Assembly: GCA_032355985.1 (NCBI GenBank)
Contig: JAUKVZ010000004.1
Coordinates: forward strand, 233,512-297,511
From: Sarcodiotheca gaudichaudii
Taxonomy: Eukaryota > Rhodophyta > Florideophyceae > Gigartinales > Solieriaceae
DNA length: 64,000 nt
Direction: 5' to 3'
A model generated the notes under the pieces. It worked only from the letters and a program-made list of their open reading frames with translations. It searched no databases and was not told the origin of the DNA. Positions 16,593 through 25,230 of this stretch are shown piece after piece (the first letter of the stretch is position 1; every line of letters starts with the position of its first letter). The position numbers and the translations under genes are program-made.

Positions 16593-17011
16593 TCCTGTGT
16601 GTCCTCGTCTTCGTCATCTTCGAAGTCTTCGAGATCTTCATCGTCGAAGTCATCTTCGAGATCGTCTTCGTCGTCGTCATCTTCTTCGAGGTCGACGAAG
16701 ATGTCGTAGGCGAAGTCATCTTCATCATCGACGGGCGGGCGCTCTCCCCAGAGGGGGCCGGTCTTGTATTTGCCTGCGTGCCACTTTGTGGTGATGCGGC
16801 GAAGTTCGGCGGCGAAGCCGATGGCGGCGAGGCGGGGGGCTTCGAGCGTGACGGTGATGGAGTTGTCGGTTGTGGCGAGCTCGAGAAGTTTGACGCCGCT
16901 GCGCTCGGCGATGGCGTTTGCGGTCGCGACGACGGTGTTGCGCACGCGTTCATCGGCGAGGGGGTGTGCGCCTTCGAGGGCTCGGAGCGTGATGGTGGAG
17001 GGGGTGGTCAC
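16586..17011 (-). CDS. hypothetical protein with very acidic C-terminal tail
   Basis: A protein of 141 residues. Residues 1-95 are a compact domain (ITVTLEAPRLAAIGFAAELR, ITTKWHAGKYKTGPLWG), not recognised. Residues ~96-141 are dominated by Asp and Glu (DLEEDDDDEDDLEDD). Such tails often bind basic partners or tune solubility. The gene lies between the GT2-GtrA-GT39 gene (42-base gap) and the heptosyltransferase gene (7-base overlap), so it belongs to the same minus-strand operon, and a role in glycan assembly is possible but unproven. Confidence 0.65.
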   Translation of the reverse strand: MTTPSTITLRALEGAHPLADERVRNTVVATANAIAERSGVKLLELATTDNSITVTLEAPRLAAIGFAAELRRITTKWHAGKYKTGPLWGERPPVDDEDDFAYDIFVDLEEDDDDEDDLEDDFDDEDLEDFEDDEDEDTQEW

Positions 17012-17053
17012 GCGTGACAGTATGGCGGATGGAGGCGCGGTGTGTTTGCGTGC

Positions 17054-19813
17054 TTAGTTGTGGCGTGTGTCGCCTTCGTGCACGGCGCCTGCGATGACGG
17101 CGGCGGGCTGCTGATCCTCGGGAAGGAAGGTTGAGAAGGTGGTTGTGTTGGCCTGCGCCTGGGGGTCGTATCCGAAGGCGACGCGGTAGTAATAGGTTCC
17201 GACGTTTCGCTCCTGCTTATAGAGCTGGCGTTCGTGGAGCGGGCCGTAGGACTGGACCCATCCCTGGAGTCTCTGATCTCTGAGATCATTGGGATCGAGC
17301 GCGACGAGGATGAGGAGTCTGTCCTGCTGGTTGCGCGTGGGATGCCACGTTTCGAACATGATGCCTTCTGCGCCGAAGAGATGCTGGCTGGTTGTGTCGG
17401 TGACGGCTTCGGAACCTGCGCGGCGATAGAAGGCGAGCTCTGCGGCGACGAAGTATCGATCCATGCCGACGACGAGGGGTTCGATGTGGTAGATGTGCTC
17501 GAGATCTTCTTCGATCATTTCGACTTCGGCGCCGAACTCCTGCCATGCGACGGGAAGGAGCATATTGTCGGAGTAACCGACGCCGGGAAGACCGAGCGAG
17601 AGGTAGTGGAGGAATGCGCCGAAGCCGATCATGAGCGTGACGATGGTGGGCTTCCAGAGTCGCTGTCCGAAGCGTTCGACCTTTGACAGCGCGACATCTG
17701 CAGGCGGGATGATGTCGTTGGCCAGGACGGGCAGGAGCGCGAGCCAGAGGGGGCCGGTCCAGTTGAGTTTGGGCTGATGGGTCAGGCTGAAGAGCACGAA
17801 GACTGACAGGGGCACGAGCGCGAAGATGGCGCTGAAGAGTCGCTGTCGCGTGAGCAGCGTTTCGACGGGTGTGCTTCGGATTGTCCAGAGTCTTCGGATG
17901 GCGACGCTGCGCAGGGCGCCGAGCGCTGCGAGCGGCGTCATGAGGACGATGATGGAGCCGACGAGCAGGTGAAGTGAGAACTCGGGGCTCTTTGAGATTC
18001 TTCGCGTTGACTGGAATGCGAAGGATGCCCAGTTGTTTTCATAGTTCCAGATGATGACTGGTGAGAAGATGACGAGGGCGGTGAATGCGGCGAGCCAGGG
18101 CTCCGGCCGCAGCAGCCACTTTCGGCTTCGCGGATCGATGATGATGTAGAGCAGGATGGCCGGCCCGAGCAGGGCGATGGTGTACTTGGAGAGCATGCCG
18201 AGTCCGATGCAGACTCCGACGCCCCACCATGCGATTCTTTTTTCTGCGACGAGCGCGCGTTCGAGGAAGAAGAGCGCGCCGGCCCATGCGGCGGTGAGGG
18301 GCGCATCGGGCGTGGCGACGAATCCCCAGACGATGAAGAAGGGGAGGATGGCCATGAGCATGGCGGCGAGGAATCCGGCTGACTTGCCGAACATGTTGCG
18401 CGCCAGGCCGAAGATGGCGGCGAGGGAGATGAACCAGCAGAGGAGGGTTCCGAGTCGGACGCCGATTTCGGTGTCGCCGAAAAGTTCGGCGCCGGTCCAT
18501 ATGAGCCATGCGACCATCGGAGGATGATCGAGGTATCCCATGGCGGGATGTTGCGCGTATGTCCAGTAGTAAGCTTCTTCGGGCGCGAGATCGACGGCGC
18601 CGGCGTAGGCGATGCGCAAGGCGACTGAGAATGCGATGACTGCGAGCGCCGCGAGTCGCCATCGAACGCTGACATCGGCCTTGCGTCCTGCGGGGAAGAC
18701 ATAGAAGGCGTTGCCCAGGTAGTTGACGAAGGCGGCGACGCCGATTGCCGCGATGACTGCGAGGTTCGGATTCCAGTGTGCGGTGGTGACGAGGGCGCCG
18801 ATGACGCCGCCTCGGAGGACCAGGGCGATGAGCGCGACGGCGATGAACTTCAGCCAGGTTGTGAGCGAGGCGTCGGTTTGTTCGCTGTCGCGGAAGGTCC
18901 AGTTTTTGTTGAGGTAGAAGTTGGATGCGGCGGCGAGGACGAAGCTGGAGATGTGCGCGAATGCGATCGAGGCGCCATTGATGCGGAGCAGGTTGAAGAT
19001 GGTGAGATCGAGGAGCAGGCCGATGAGTCCAACGACTGCGAATCTTGCGGCGCTTGTTGTGCTGAGGGCGCCGCCAACGAGTTCGGTGGTTCGTTTGAGG
19101 AATGCGTTGGCCTGACCGGAGGACATTTTGGAGTCGCCTTCGCAGCGATCGACGAATCGGATGGGCACTTCACAGGTTTTGAGTGTGTCGCCGGAGACGA
19201 GCAGCGCTTCGAGTCCGATCTTGAAGCCGCACGCGTTTTCGTCGACGCGCAGGAGTTTGTCCTTTGCGATGGCGAAGAATCCGGACATTGGATCTTTGAC
19301 GTTGACGAGCGGCCATGTGAGCAGGCTTGCGGCTCTGGACATGAGACGTCGGCTGCGGGGCCATCCGGGTGTTGCGCCGCCGCGGACGTAGCGGCTGCCG
19401 ATGGCCATGTCGTAGCCTTCGCTTGCGATTTTGTTTGCGAGGATGGGGGCGACATCGGGCGGGTGGCTGAGGTCGGCATCCATGACGACGATGATGTCGG
19501 TGGCGGCGCATCGCGCTGCGGCGAGCACATCGCCGGCGAGTCCTTTGCCGCTTTCGGCTTCGATGAGTCTGACGGGGGCTTTTGTTCGCCAGCGTCTTGC
19601 GCGGTTGCGCGTGTCGTCGGTGGAGCCGCCATCGGCGATGAGTATTTCGCAGTCGAGGTTCGACTCGCGGAACGCATCAAGCGTTTGCGCGATGATGAGA
19701 TCGACATTGGGCTCTTCGTTGAGCGTGGGGATGATGATGGAGACGCGGGGCGCATCTTCATCATGCTTGTGCCACGGAGCGGGATCGGTAGCCGCCGATT
19801 GATGATTGCGCAT
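17054..19813 (-). CDS. three-domain glycosyltransferase: GT2 (DPM1-like) - GtrA - GT39 (ArnT/PMT-like)
   Basis: A protein of 919 residues. The start at 19813 has GGAG 5 bases upstream; the open frame runs back to a TTG at 19900. Residues ~24-250 are a GT2 domain of the polyprenyl-phosphate mannosyltransferase type (VSIIIPTLNEE, DGGSTDDT, MDADLSHPP at ~111-119). Residues ~256-376 are a GtrA-like four-helix domain (FAVVGLIGLLLDLTIFNLL, NFYLNKNWTF). From ~388 on is a GT39 multi-spanning domain with acidic APEEAYYW and GYLDHPPMVAWL, the loop found in ArnT and protein mannosyltransferases. The simplest reading is one protein that charges a lipid carrier with a sugar, helps flip it and transfers it outside the cell. 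Acceptor unknown. Confidence 0.87.
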   Translation of the reverse strand: MRNHQSAATDPAPWHKHDEDAPRVSIIIPTLNEEPNVDLIIAQTLDAFRESNLDCEILIADGGSTDDTRNRARRWRTKAPVRLIEAESGKGLAGDVLAAARCAATDIIVVMDADLSHPPDVAPILANKIASEGYDMAIGSRYVRGGATPGWPRSRRLMSRAASLLTWPLVNVKDPMSGFFAIAKDKLLRVDENACGFKIGLEALLVSGDTLKTCEVPIRFVDRCEGDSKMSSGQANAFLKRTTELVGGALSTTSAARFAVVGLIGLLLDLTIFNLLRINGASIAFAHISSFVLAAASNFYLNKNWTFRDSEQTDASLTTWLKFIAVALIALVLRGGVIGALVTTAHWNPNLAVIAAIGVAAFVNYLGNAFYVFPAGRKADVSVRWRLAALAVIAFSVALRIAYAGAVDLAPEEAYYWTYAQHPAMGYLDHPPMVAWLIWTGAELFGDTEIGVRLGTLLCWFISLAAIFGLARNMFGKSAGFLAAMLMAILPFFIVWGFVATPDAPLTAAWAGALFFLERALVAEKRIAWWGVGVCIGLGMLSKYTIALLGPAILLYIIIDPRSRKWLLRPEPWLAAFTALVIFSPVIIWNYENNWASFAFQSTRRISKSPEFSLHLLVGSIIVLMTPLAALGALRSVAIRRLWTIRSTPVETLLTRQRLFSAIFALVPLSVFVLFSLTHQPKLNWTGPLWLALLPVLANDIIPPADVALSKVERFGQRLWKPTIVTLMIGFGAFLHYLSLGLPGVGYSDNMLLPVAWQEFGAEVEMIEEDLEHIYHIEPLVVGMDRYFVAAELAFYRRAGSEAVTDTTSQHLFGAEGIMFETWHPTRNQQDRLLILVALDPNDLRDQRLQGWVQSYGPLHERQLYKQERNVGTYYYRVAFGYDPQAQANTTTFSTFLPEDQQPAAVIAGAVHEGDTRHN

Positions 19814-19958
19814 TGTTTCTCCACGCATGATCGCGGGCCGTGCGCAATCAGCGCCTGGCGTGCGATAGCTTAAAATAGGCGTGGCGCACGGGGCGGACAA
19901 TCAATTGTGGGATGTGCGGCTGCAATGCGAGGATGGGCCGATTCACCCGGCGTGACGG

Positions 19959-20522
19959 TTACTTGAGAATGAGTCTCACGGCGTCGGCGAGTGATTTTGC
20001 GATGTGATCGACTGCCGGATGATCGGCGAGGCCGGAGATATCGTCATCTTCAGTTGAAAGTAGGACGGTTGTGCAGCCTGCGGTCTTGCCGGCTTGTGCG
20101 TCTCGGATTGCGTCTCCGATAAACCATGAGGAATCGAGGTCGAGATCGTGGTCGAGCTGCGCTCTGTGAATCATTCCGGGCTGCGGTTTGCGCCAGGGGT
20201 GTTCGCGGGTGTATTCGGGGACAACCCCGTTTGGGTGGTAAGGGCAGAAGTAGAACGCGTCGATGAGACTTTCGAGCTGGGCGTTTGTTTCATCGTTGAC
20301 GGCTCTGACTGCGGCTGTGTCGTATTTGCCGCGGGCGACGCCGCCCTGGTTTGTGATGACGATGAGTTTGAACCCGGCGTTTTTGAATGCTTTGCAGGAT
20401 TCGAGCGCATGAGGCATGAGCTTGACGAGCTTGGGATCGCCGAGGTCGCCGTCGGGAACGACGGACTTGTTGGCGATGAGGGTGTCATCGCGATCGAAGA
20501 AGATGGCGGGCTCGTGCCGCAT
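19959..20522 (-). CDS. gmhB: D,D-heptose 1,7-bisphosphate phosphatase-like HAD enzyme
   Basis: A protein of 187 residues, the usual GmhB length. HAD motif I is FFDRDDTL (nucleophile and general-acid Asp), motif II VITNQGG, motif III lysine in WRKPQPGM, and motif IV IGDAIRDAQAG. The GmhB zinc loop normally has CxH and then CxC; here CPYH is present but the second pair is replaced by EHPW, so a structural zinc site is incomplete. The expected role is removal of the C7 phosphate in ADP-heptose synthesis, feeding the heptosyltransferase downstream; a histidinol-phosphatase-like role is the alternative. Divergent from the kinase gene at 20656. Confidence 0.83.
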   Translation of the reverse strand: MRHEPAIFFDRDDTLIANKSVVPDGDLGDPKLVKLMPHALESCKAFKNAGFKLIVITNQGGVARGKYDTAAVRAVNDETNAQLESLIDAFYFCPYHPNGVVPEYTREHPWRKPQPGMIHRAQLDHDLDLDSSWFIGDAIRDAQAGKTAGCTTVLLSTEDDDISGLADHPAVDHIAKSLADAVRLILK

Positions 20523-20655
20523 GCTGACAGATTACGGCATGGGGGCTTCGAGGGCGTACTGAGCGGGTTGGAGCAGGGATTTTGGACGGGGTGGTATTCT
20601 TTTTGATTGATGGTCGCGTGCCGCGGGCGGATGGGCGCACCGGGAGATGTACCTG

Positions 20656-23436
20656 ATGAACGAGGATCGGGCGAAAGAGATCTTCATGGATGCGCTGGAG
20701 GAGGAGCCTTCGGTTCGCGATTCGTTCCTTGCCGGGGCTTGCGGCGGCGACATTGAGCTTCGGGAGGCGGTGGATGCGCTGCTGGAGTCGCACTATGCGG
20801 CGACGGGGTTCATGGCATCGCCGACGCATATGGGCGCTGAGGTTGTGGCGTCTGCGGAGGAGGCTTCGGAGGTTGGGACGCTGGAGGATGAGCGTGAGGG
20901 CTCGGTGATCGGGGCGTACACGCTTTCGCGCATTCTGGGCGAGGGCGGCTTCGGGACTGTGTTTCTTGCCTCGCAGTCGGCGCCGGTGCGGCGTCATGTG
21001 GCGCTGAAGATTCTCAAGCCGGGGATGGATTCCAATGAGGTGATCGGGCGCTTTGAGGCGGAGCGTCAGGCGCTTGCGCTGATGGACCATCCGAACATCG
21101 CGAAGGTTTTTGATGCGGGGAAGACGCAGAAGGGTCGTCCCTACTTCGTGATGGAGCTTGTGGATGGTCTGCCGATCACGAAGTATTGCGACTCACACAA
21201 GCTGGATACGACATCGCGATTGAAGCTCTTCTGTGAGGTGTGTTATGCGATTCAGCATGCGCATCAGAAGGGGATCATTCATCGGGACATCAAGCCGAAC
21301 AACGTGCTGGTGAGCCAGTCGGGGGATCGGCCTTCGCCGAAGGTGATTGATTTCGGGATTGCGAAGGCGACGGAGGCGCGGCTGACTGATCGAACGATCG
21401 TGACGCAGCAGCAGCACTTGGTGGGCACGCCTCAGTACATGGCGCCGGAGCAGCTTGATCTCTTTTCCAATGACATTGACACGCGGGCGGATATCTATTC
21501 GCTGGGCGTGTTGTTGTATGAACTGCTGACGGGCGAGACGCCGGTGAAGTCGGATTCTTTGCGCGGTTTGAGCTTCATCGAAGCGCAGGAGTTGATTCAG
21601 GAGAAGGATCCTCCTCGGCCGAGCGCTCGGATCGGGCAGCTTGAAGATGGGCCGGTGATTGCGGCGCAGCGAGGCGGTGTGACGCGCTCGAAGCTTGCGA
21701 AGCGATTGCGGGGAGACATTGACTGGATCGTGATGCGCGCGTTGGAGAAGGATCGTCGTCGGCGATATGAATCGGCGGCGGCGCTTGCGCGTGACATCGG
21801 GCGTCATTTGATTGGCGATCCGTGTCTTGCAGGTCCTCCGACGACGAGCTATCGCTTCAAGAAGTTTGCGCGGAGGCACAAGGGTCTCTTGACGGCGGGC
21901 GCGGCGGTTGCGGCGGCGCTGGTGCTTGGGCTTGGGCTTGCGTGGAGTGAGTACGGCCGGGCGAATGCGGCGCGTGATGCGGCGGTGGCGGCTGAGGCGG
22001 AGGCGATCAAGCAGCGCGATCGGGCGGATGATGAGCGGCGCGCTGCGCAGTCATCGCTTGCGCAGGCGCAGCAGGTGACGGAGTTTTTGACGAACATGCT
22101 TCGTGCGGCGAGTCCGTATGAGCTTGGTCGTGATGTGATGGTGCGCGACACTTTGGATGCGGCCGCTGCGCAGGTTGGTCAGTTCCAGGATCGGCCGCTG
22201 GTTGAGGCGCAGTTGCGCCAGACTCTGGGGACGACGTATCGGGAGCTTGCGTACAACGAGCAGGCGGCGCCCCAGCTTGGTCGGGCGTATGAGCTTTACA
22301 AGGCGTATCTGGGCGAGAACGCTGAGCAGACGATTGAGATCATTCGTCAGATTGGTGTGAATCAGCAGGCGATGCACCAGATCGAGGAGGCGGAGGCGAC
22401 GCTGCGGCGCGGCTTGAGTCTGTCGCCGCCGGAGGTGTTGCGTCTGCGGCTTCTCGAGGATCTGGGTTACAACCTTCGTCTGCAGGGCAAGTCAGCTGAG
22501 GCGGAGCCGATTTACATTGAGGTGTTGAACAAGCGGCGCGAGCTGCTTGGCGATGATGATCTTGATGTTGCGGCGGTGATGATCAATCTCGGCACGCTGT
22601 ATAACGGCGAGGGGTTGAACAACTTCGAGCGCGCTGAGCAGCTCTTGATTCGCGGGCTGGAGATCACGCGATCGAAGCTTGGCGATGAGCATCCGAACAC
22701 GGTCGGGGCGCTGCACAATCTTGCGGCCTTGTATGACGACATGGGTCGGTATGAGGAAGCGCTTCCGCTGATGGAGCGGGATCTGGAGCTTTCGCAGAAG
22801 GTGTACGGGCCGCACCATGATTCGGCGCTGAAGGCGATCAACAATCTTGCGGTCTTGTATTCGCGGATGGGTCGGCTTGAGGATGCGGAGCGGATGCACA
22901 CGCGGAATCTGGAGACTTGCCGCGCGGCGTTTGGCGAGGAGCATCCGGACACGCTTCGGGCGATGCATAACTTTGCTGATCTGCTGAGTCGGATGGGCAA
23001 GGCTGAAGAGGCGCTTCCGATGCGGCTCTTTCTGGTTGACGCGATGGAGAAGCAGTACGGTCGCGAGACGCACTACGTCTTCATGATGGTGAGCGCGTTA
23101 TCTGATGTGTACAACGATCTCGGTCGGTATGGCGATGCGCAGCCGGTGGCGCTGGAGTCACTGGAGTTGGGTCGGGCGGTGATGCCTGAGGGTCACTGGC
23201 GGCTTGGCGTGGCGCATGTGCGCATGGGCGAGTGTCTGCTTGGTCTTGAGCAGCTTGACGCCGCGGCATCGGAGTTTGCGCTTGCGGAGCAGAATCTCTC
23301 GGCGTTCGGCGCGGCGTATAAGCGTTTCCGCGTGCGTGCGGCTGAGGGGATGCTGGAGATCGCGCAGCTTCGCGAGGATGCGACTGCCGCCGAGCAGTGG
23401 TCGACGAAGATCGCGGAGATTGATTCTGCGCAGTAA
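20656..23436 (+). CDS. Hanks-type serine/threonine protein kinase with TPR sensor part
   Basis: A protein of 926 residues. The start at 20656 (MNEDRAKE) is preferred to 20647 because GGGAG then sits 9 bases upstream. An N-terminal ~80-residue region precedes the kinase domain (~86-390): glycine loop GEGGFGTV, ALKIL with the ATP-binding Lys near 118, HRDIKPNN, DFG and GTPQYMAPEQ. One membrane helix (near 410-430) follows, then a coiled segment (AEAEAIKQRDRADDERRAAQ) and many TPR motifs of the kinesin-light-chain type (HPNTVGALHNLAALYDDMGR and similar). This is a membrane-bound signalling protein with the TPR part outside, or a scaffold. No sigma factor gene adjoins it. Confidence 0.9.
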   Translation: MNEDRAKEIFMDALEEEPSVRDSFLAGACGGDIELREAVDALLESHYAATGFMASPTHMGAEVVASAEEASEVGTLEDEREGSVIGAYTLSRILGEGGFGTVFLASQSAPVRRHVALKILKPGMDSNEVIGRFEAERQALALMDHPNIAKVFDAGKTQKGRPYFVMELVDGLPITKYCDSHKLDTTSRLKLFCEVCYAIQHAHQKGIIHRDIKPNNVLVSQSGDRPSPKVIDFGIAKATEARLTDRTIVTQQQHLVGTPQYMAPEQLDLFSNDIDTRADIYSLGVLLYELLTGETPVKSDSLRGLSFIEAQELIQEKDPPRPSARIGQLEDGPVIAAQRGGVTRSKLAKRLRGDIDWIVMRALEKDRRRRYESAAALARDIGRHLIGDPCLAGPPTTSYRFKKFARRHKGLLTAGAAVAAALVLGLGLAWSEYGRANAARDAAVAAEAEAIKQRDRADDERRAAQSSLAQAQQVTEFLTNMLRAASPYELGRDVMVRDTLDAAAAQVGQFQDRPLVEAQLRQTLGTTYRELAYNEQAAPQLGRAYELYKAYLGENAEQTIEIIRQIGVNQQAMHQIEEAEATLRRGLSLSPPEVLRLRLLEDLGYNLRLQGKSAEAEPIYIEVLNKRRELLGDDDLDVAAVMINLGTLYNGEGLNNFERAEQLLIRGLEITRSKLGDEHPNTVGALHNLAALYDDMGRYEEALPLMERDLELSQKVYGPHHDSALKAINNLAVLYSRMGRLEDAERMHTRNLETCRAAFGEEHPDTLRAMHNFADLLSRMGKAEEALPMRLFLVDAMEKQYGRETHYVFMMVSALSDVYNDLGRYGDAQPVALESLELGRAVMPEGHWRLGVAHVRMGECLLGLEQLDAAASEFALAEQNLSAFGAAYKRFRVRAAEGMLEIAQLREDATAAEQWSTKIAEIDSAQ

Positions 23437-23445
23437 GGCGGCGCG

Positions 23446-25230
23446 TCAGTCGAGCTGGTCGATATCGAAGTTGTCGTATGGATCAGCGGTGGCCGGATCA
23501 TCGGTGAAGTCGCCGGTCTGATTTTGATTGAAGAAGTTGTACGTGAAGTTCAGCTCGGCTCCGCCATTGGTGTTGCTTTGTGCGGAGTTGCGCACGAAGG
23601 TGATGAAGGTTCCGTCGACAAAGAATCCGACGTTGTTCTGCACGGCGTGGCATGAATCGATGCGTGTTCGATTGGCGACGCTTCGGATGCCTGCGATGGG
23701 GAAGTTGAATCCTCTTTGGCTGACGGGGGGCGGGGCGACATCGCCATTGCCTGCTGCGAGGAGTCTCTTGAAATGGACGCCGTCGTCTCCATCGAATCCT
23801 GAAAGATCGTTGTTGCAGGCGATTGAGTCGGTGACGACGGAGTTGGGCAGGACGAACATGCCGATGCCGACGTTTGCTATGGCGGCGCATTCGGAGACGA
23901 GTGAGCGTTCGTTGACGACGAAGCCGGCGCCGGCGCGACCTTCGCCGGTGTAGGGCGTTCCGCTGCCGCCTCGCATTTCAGGAAACAGGAAGCCATTGGA
24001 TTCTGCGACTGACTGGGTGACGACGGCGCCGGCGCCTGTGTTGACGCCGCAGAAGACGTTTTCACCTGATGCGACGCGGGTGACGGTTGATCCTGCGTCG
24101 GCGTTGATGCCGGAGACGAGCGCGAAGGTTCGGAAGAGGAGGAGCAGGTCCACGCCTCTGTTGACGGGCGACGTAACGATGAGTGCGGTGTCGCCATTGC
24201 CGGTTGCGGCGCAGCTGTCGAGCGATGATGACAGGAGCGCGATGATGCCGCCTCCGATATTGGCGGTTACGGCGCAGTCGTTGATCGTGTTCGCTTCGCC
24301 GGCGCAGATGCCTGCGTAGAGCGTGATGTCATCGGGCGAGTTGGGGAAGATGACGGGGGGCGGAGGATTCTGGCCGTTTTCGCGCGCAGCGCAGGCGATG
24401 ATGACGCAGTGGTCGGCGGTCTTAATGCCTGAGATGTTGTTTTGTGCGGCGACGGATTGTTCGACTGTGCAGTGGGCTGTTGTTTCGATGCCGTGGACGG
24501 CGTTTGCTGTTGCGACGCATTGGGCGACGCGGCTGTTGTCGCCGACGGCGATGCCGGCGCCGAGGTTTGCGAGTGTGCCTCGCTGATCGGCTTCGAGGAG
24601 GACCGTCGCATCGCCATTGCCACGTGATGTGCAGCCGATGACGAGCCCTTCGGCTTCGACGACGAGGCCGGAGGCGCCATTGAAGGCGGCGATGGAGTTC
24701 AGGATTTCGGTTCCGAATCTGCCGTTGATGCCGGCGCCGAGGTTGCTGCGCGCGTGGCATTCGCGGACGACGGATGCGAAGCCGACGGAGAGGCCATCGC
24801 CCTGGTTGTTGTAGAGCTGCATCTGCTCGATGGCGCATTCGTTGATGGATGTGAGATCGGCGCCGGGGCCGTCGCAATCGCGAATGACGCCGTTGGTCAT
24901 GATGAGGTTGGTGCGCGTGCCGTTTGCGCGGACGCCGTAGTCGGCGACGCCGGCGCCATCGATGGTGAAGCCTTTGAAGTCGATGGCGACATCGCTTGCG
25001 CTGATGGTGATGTAGTCGCCGGCGGCGGCGGCGGTGAGATTGCCGGTGAGCTGGTAGCTGCCGGGCTGGTTGATGGTGTAGGGGAGGGCGTCGATGGGGA
25101 TGCGGGGCTCGACTTCATCGAGCGTTTTCATGGTTGATTGGGGCGCACCGGGGGGCGGGTTGAGATCGCCGGCGTTGGCGGGCGCGATGAGAAGAGCGAG
25201 CGTTGTCAGAAGGATGATGCGCTTGTTCAT
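23446..25230 (-). CDS. secreted right-handed beta-helix protein, paralogue B
   Basis: A protein of 594 residues. The start MNKRIILL (25230) has AAGGAG 7 bases upstream and overlaps the stop of the upstream paralogue as ATGA. After a signal peptide (LLIAPANAG) comes the shared leader DLNPPPGAPQSTMKTLDEVE and then PRIPIDALP. From ~70 on the protein is built of ~22-residue turns rich in Gly, Asn, Ser and Cys (GSGLVVEAEGLVIGCTSRGN type), as in pectate-lyase/NosD-like parallel beta-helices. No catalytic residues can be assigned. The C-terminus is Asp-rich (DPYDNFDIDQLD) and lacks the dockerin module. Confidence 0.82.
   Translation of the reverse strand: MNKRIILLTTLALLIAPANAGDLNPPPGAPQSTMKTLDEVEPRIPIDALPYTINQPGSYQLTGNLTAAAAGDYITISASDVAIDFKGFTIDGAGVADYGVRANGTRTNLIMTNGVIRDCDGPGADLTSINECAIEQMQLYNNQGDGLSVGFASVVRECHARSNLGAGINGRFGTEILNSIAAFNGASGLVVEAEGLVIGCTSRGNGDATVLLEADQRGTLANLGAGIAVGDNSRVAQCVATANAVHGIETTAHCTVEQSVAAQNNISGIKTADHCVIIACAARENGQNPPPPVIFPNSPDDITLYAGICAGEANTINDCAVTANIGGGIIALLSSSLDSCAATGNGDTALIVTSPVNRGVDLLLLFRTFALVSGINADAGSTVTRVASGENVFCGVNTGAGAVVTQSVAESNGFLFPEMRGGSGTPYTGEGRAGAGFVVNERSLVSECAAIANVGIGMFVLPNSVVTDSIACNNDLSGFDGDDGVHFKRLLAAGNGDVAPPPVSQRGFNFPIAGIRSVANRTRIDSCHAVQNNVGFFVDGTFITFVRNSAQSNTNGGAELNFTYNFFNQNQTGDFTDDPATADPYDNFDIDQLD

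Noticed and set aside
18776-19873. Plus-strand acidic ORF opposite the glycosyltransferase fusion
   Set aside because: Shadow of the GT2/GtrA coding frame; Gly/Asp/Glu/Cys-rich without motifs.
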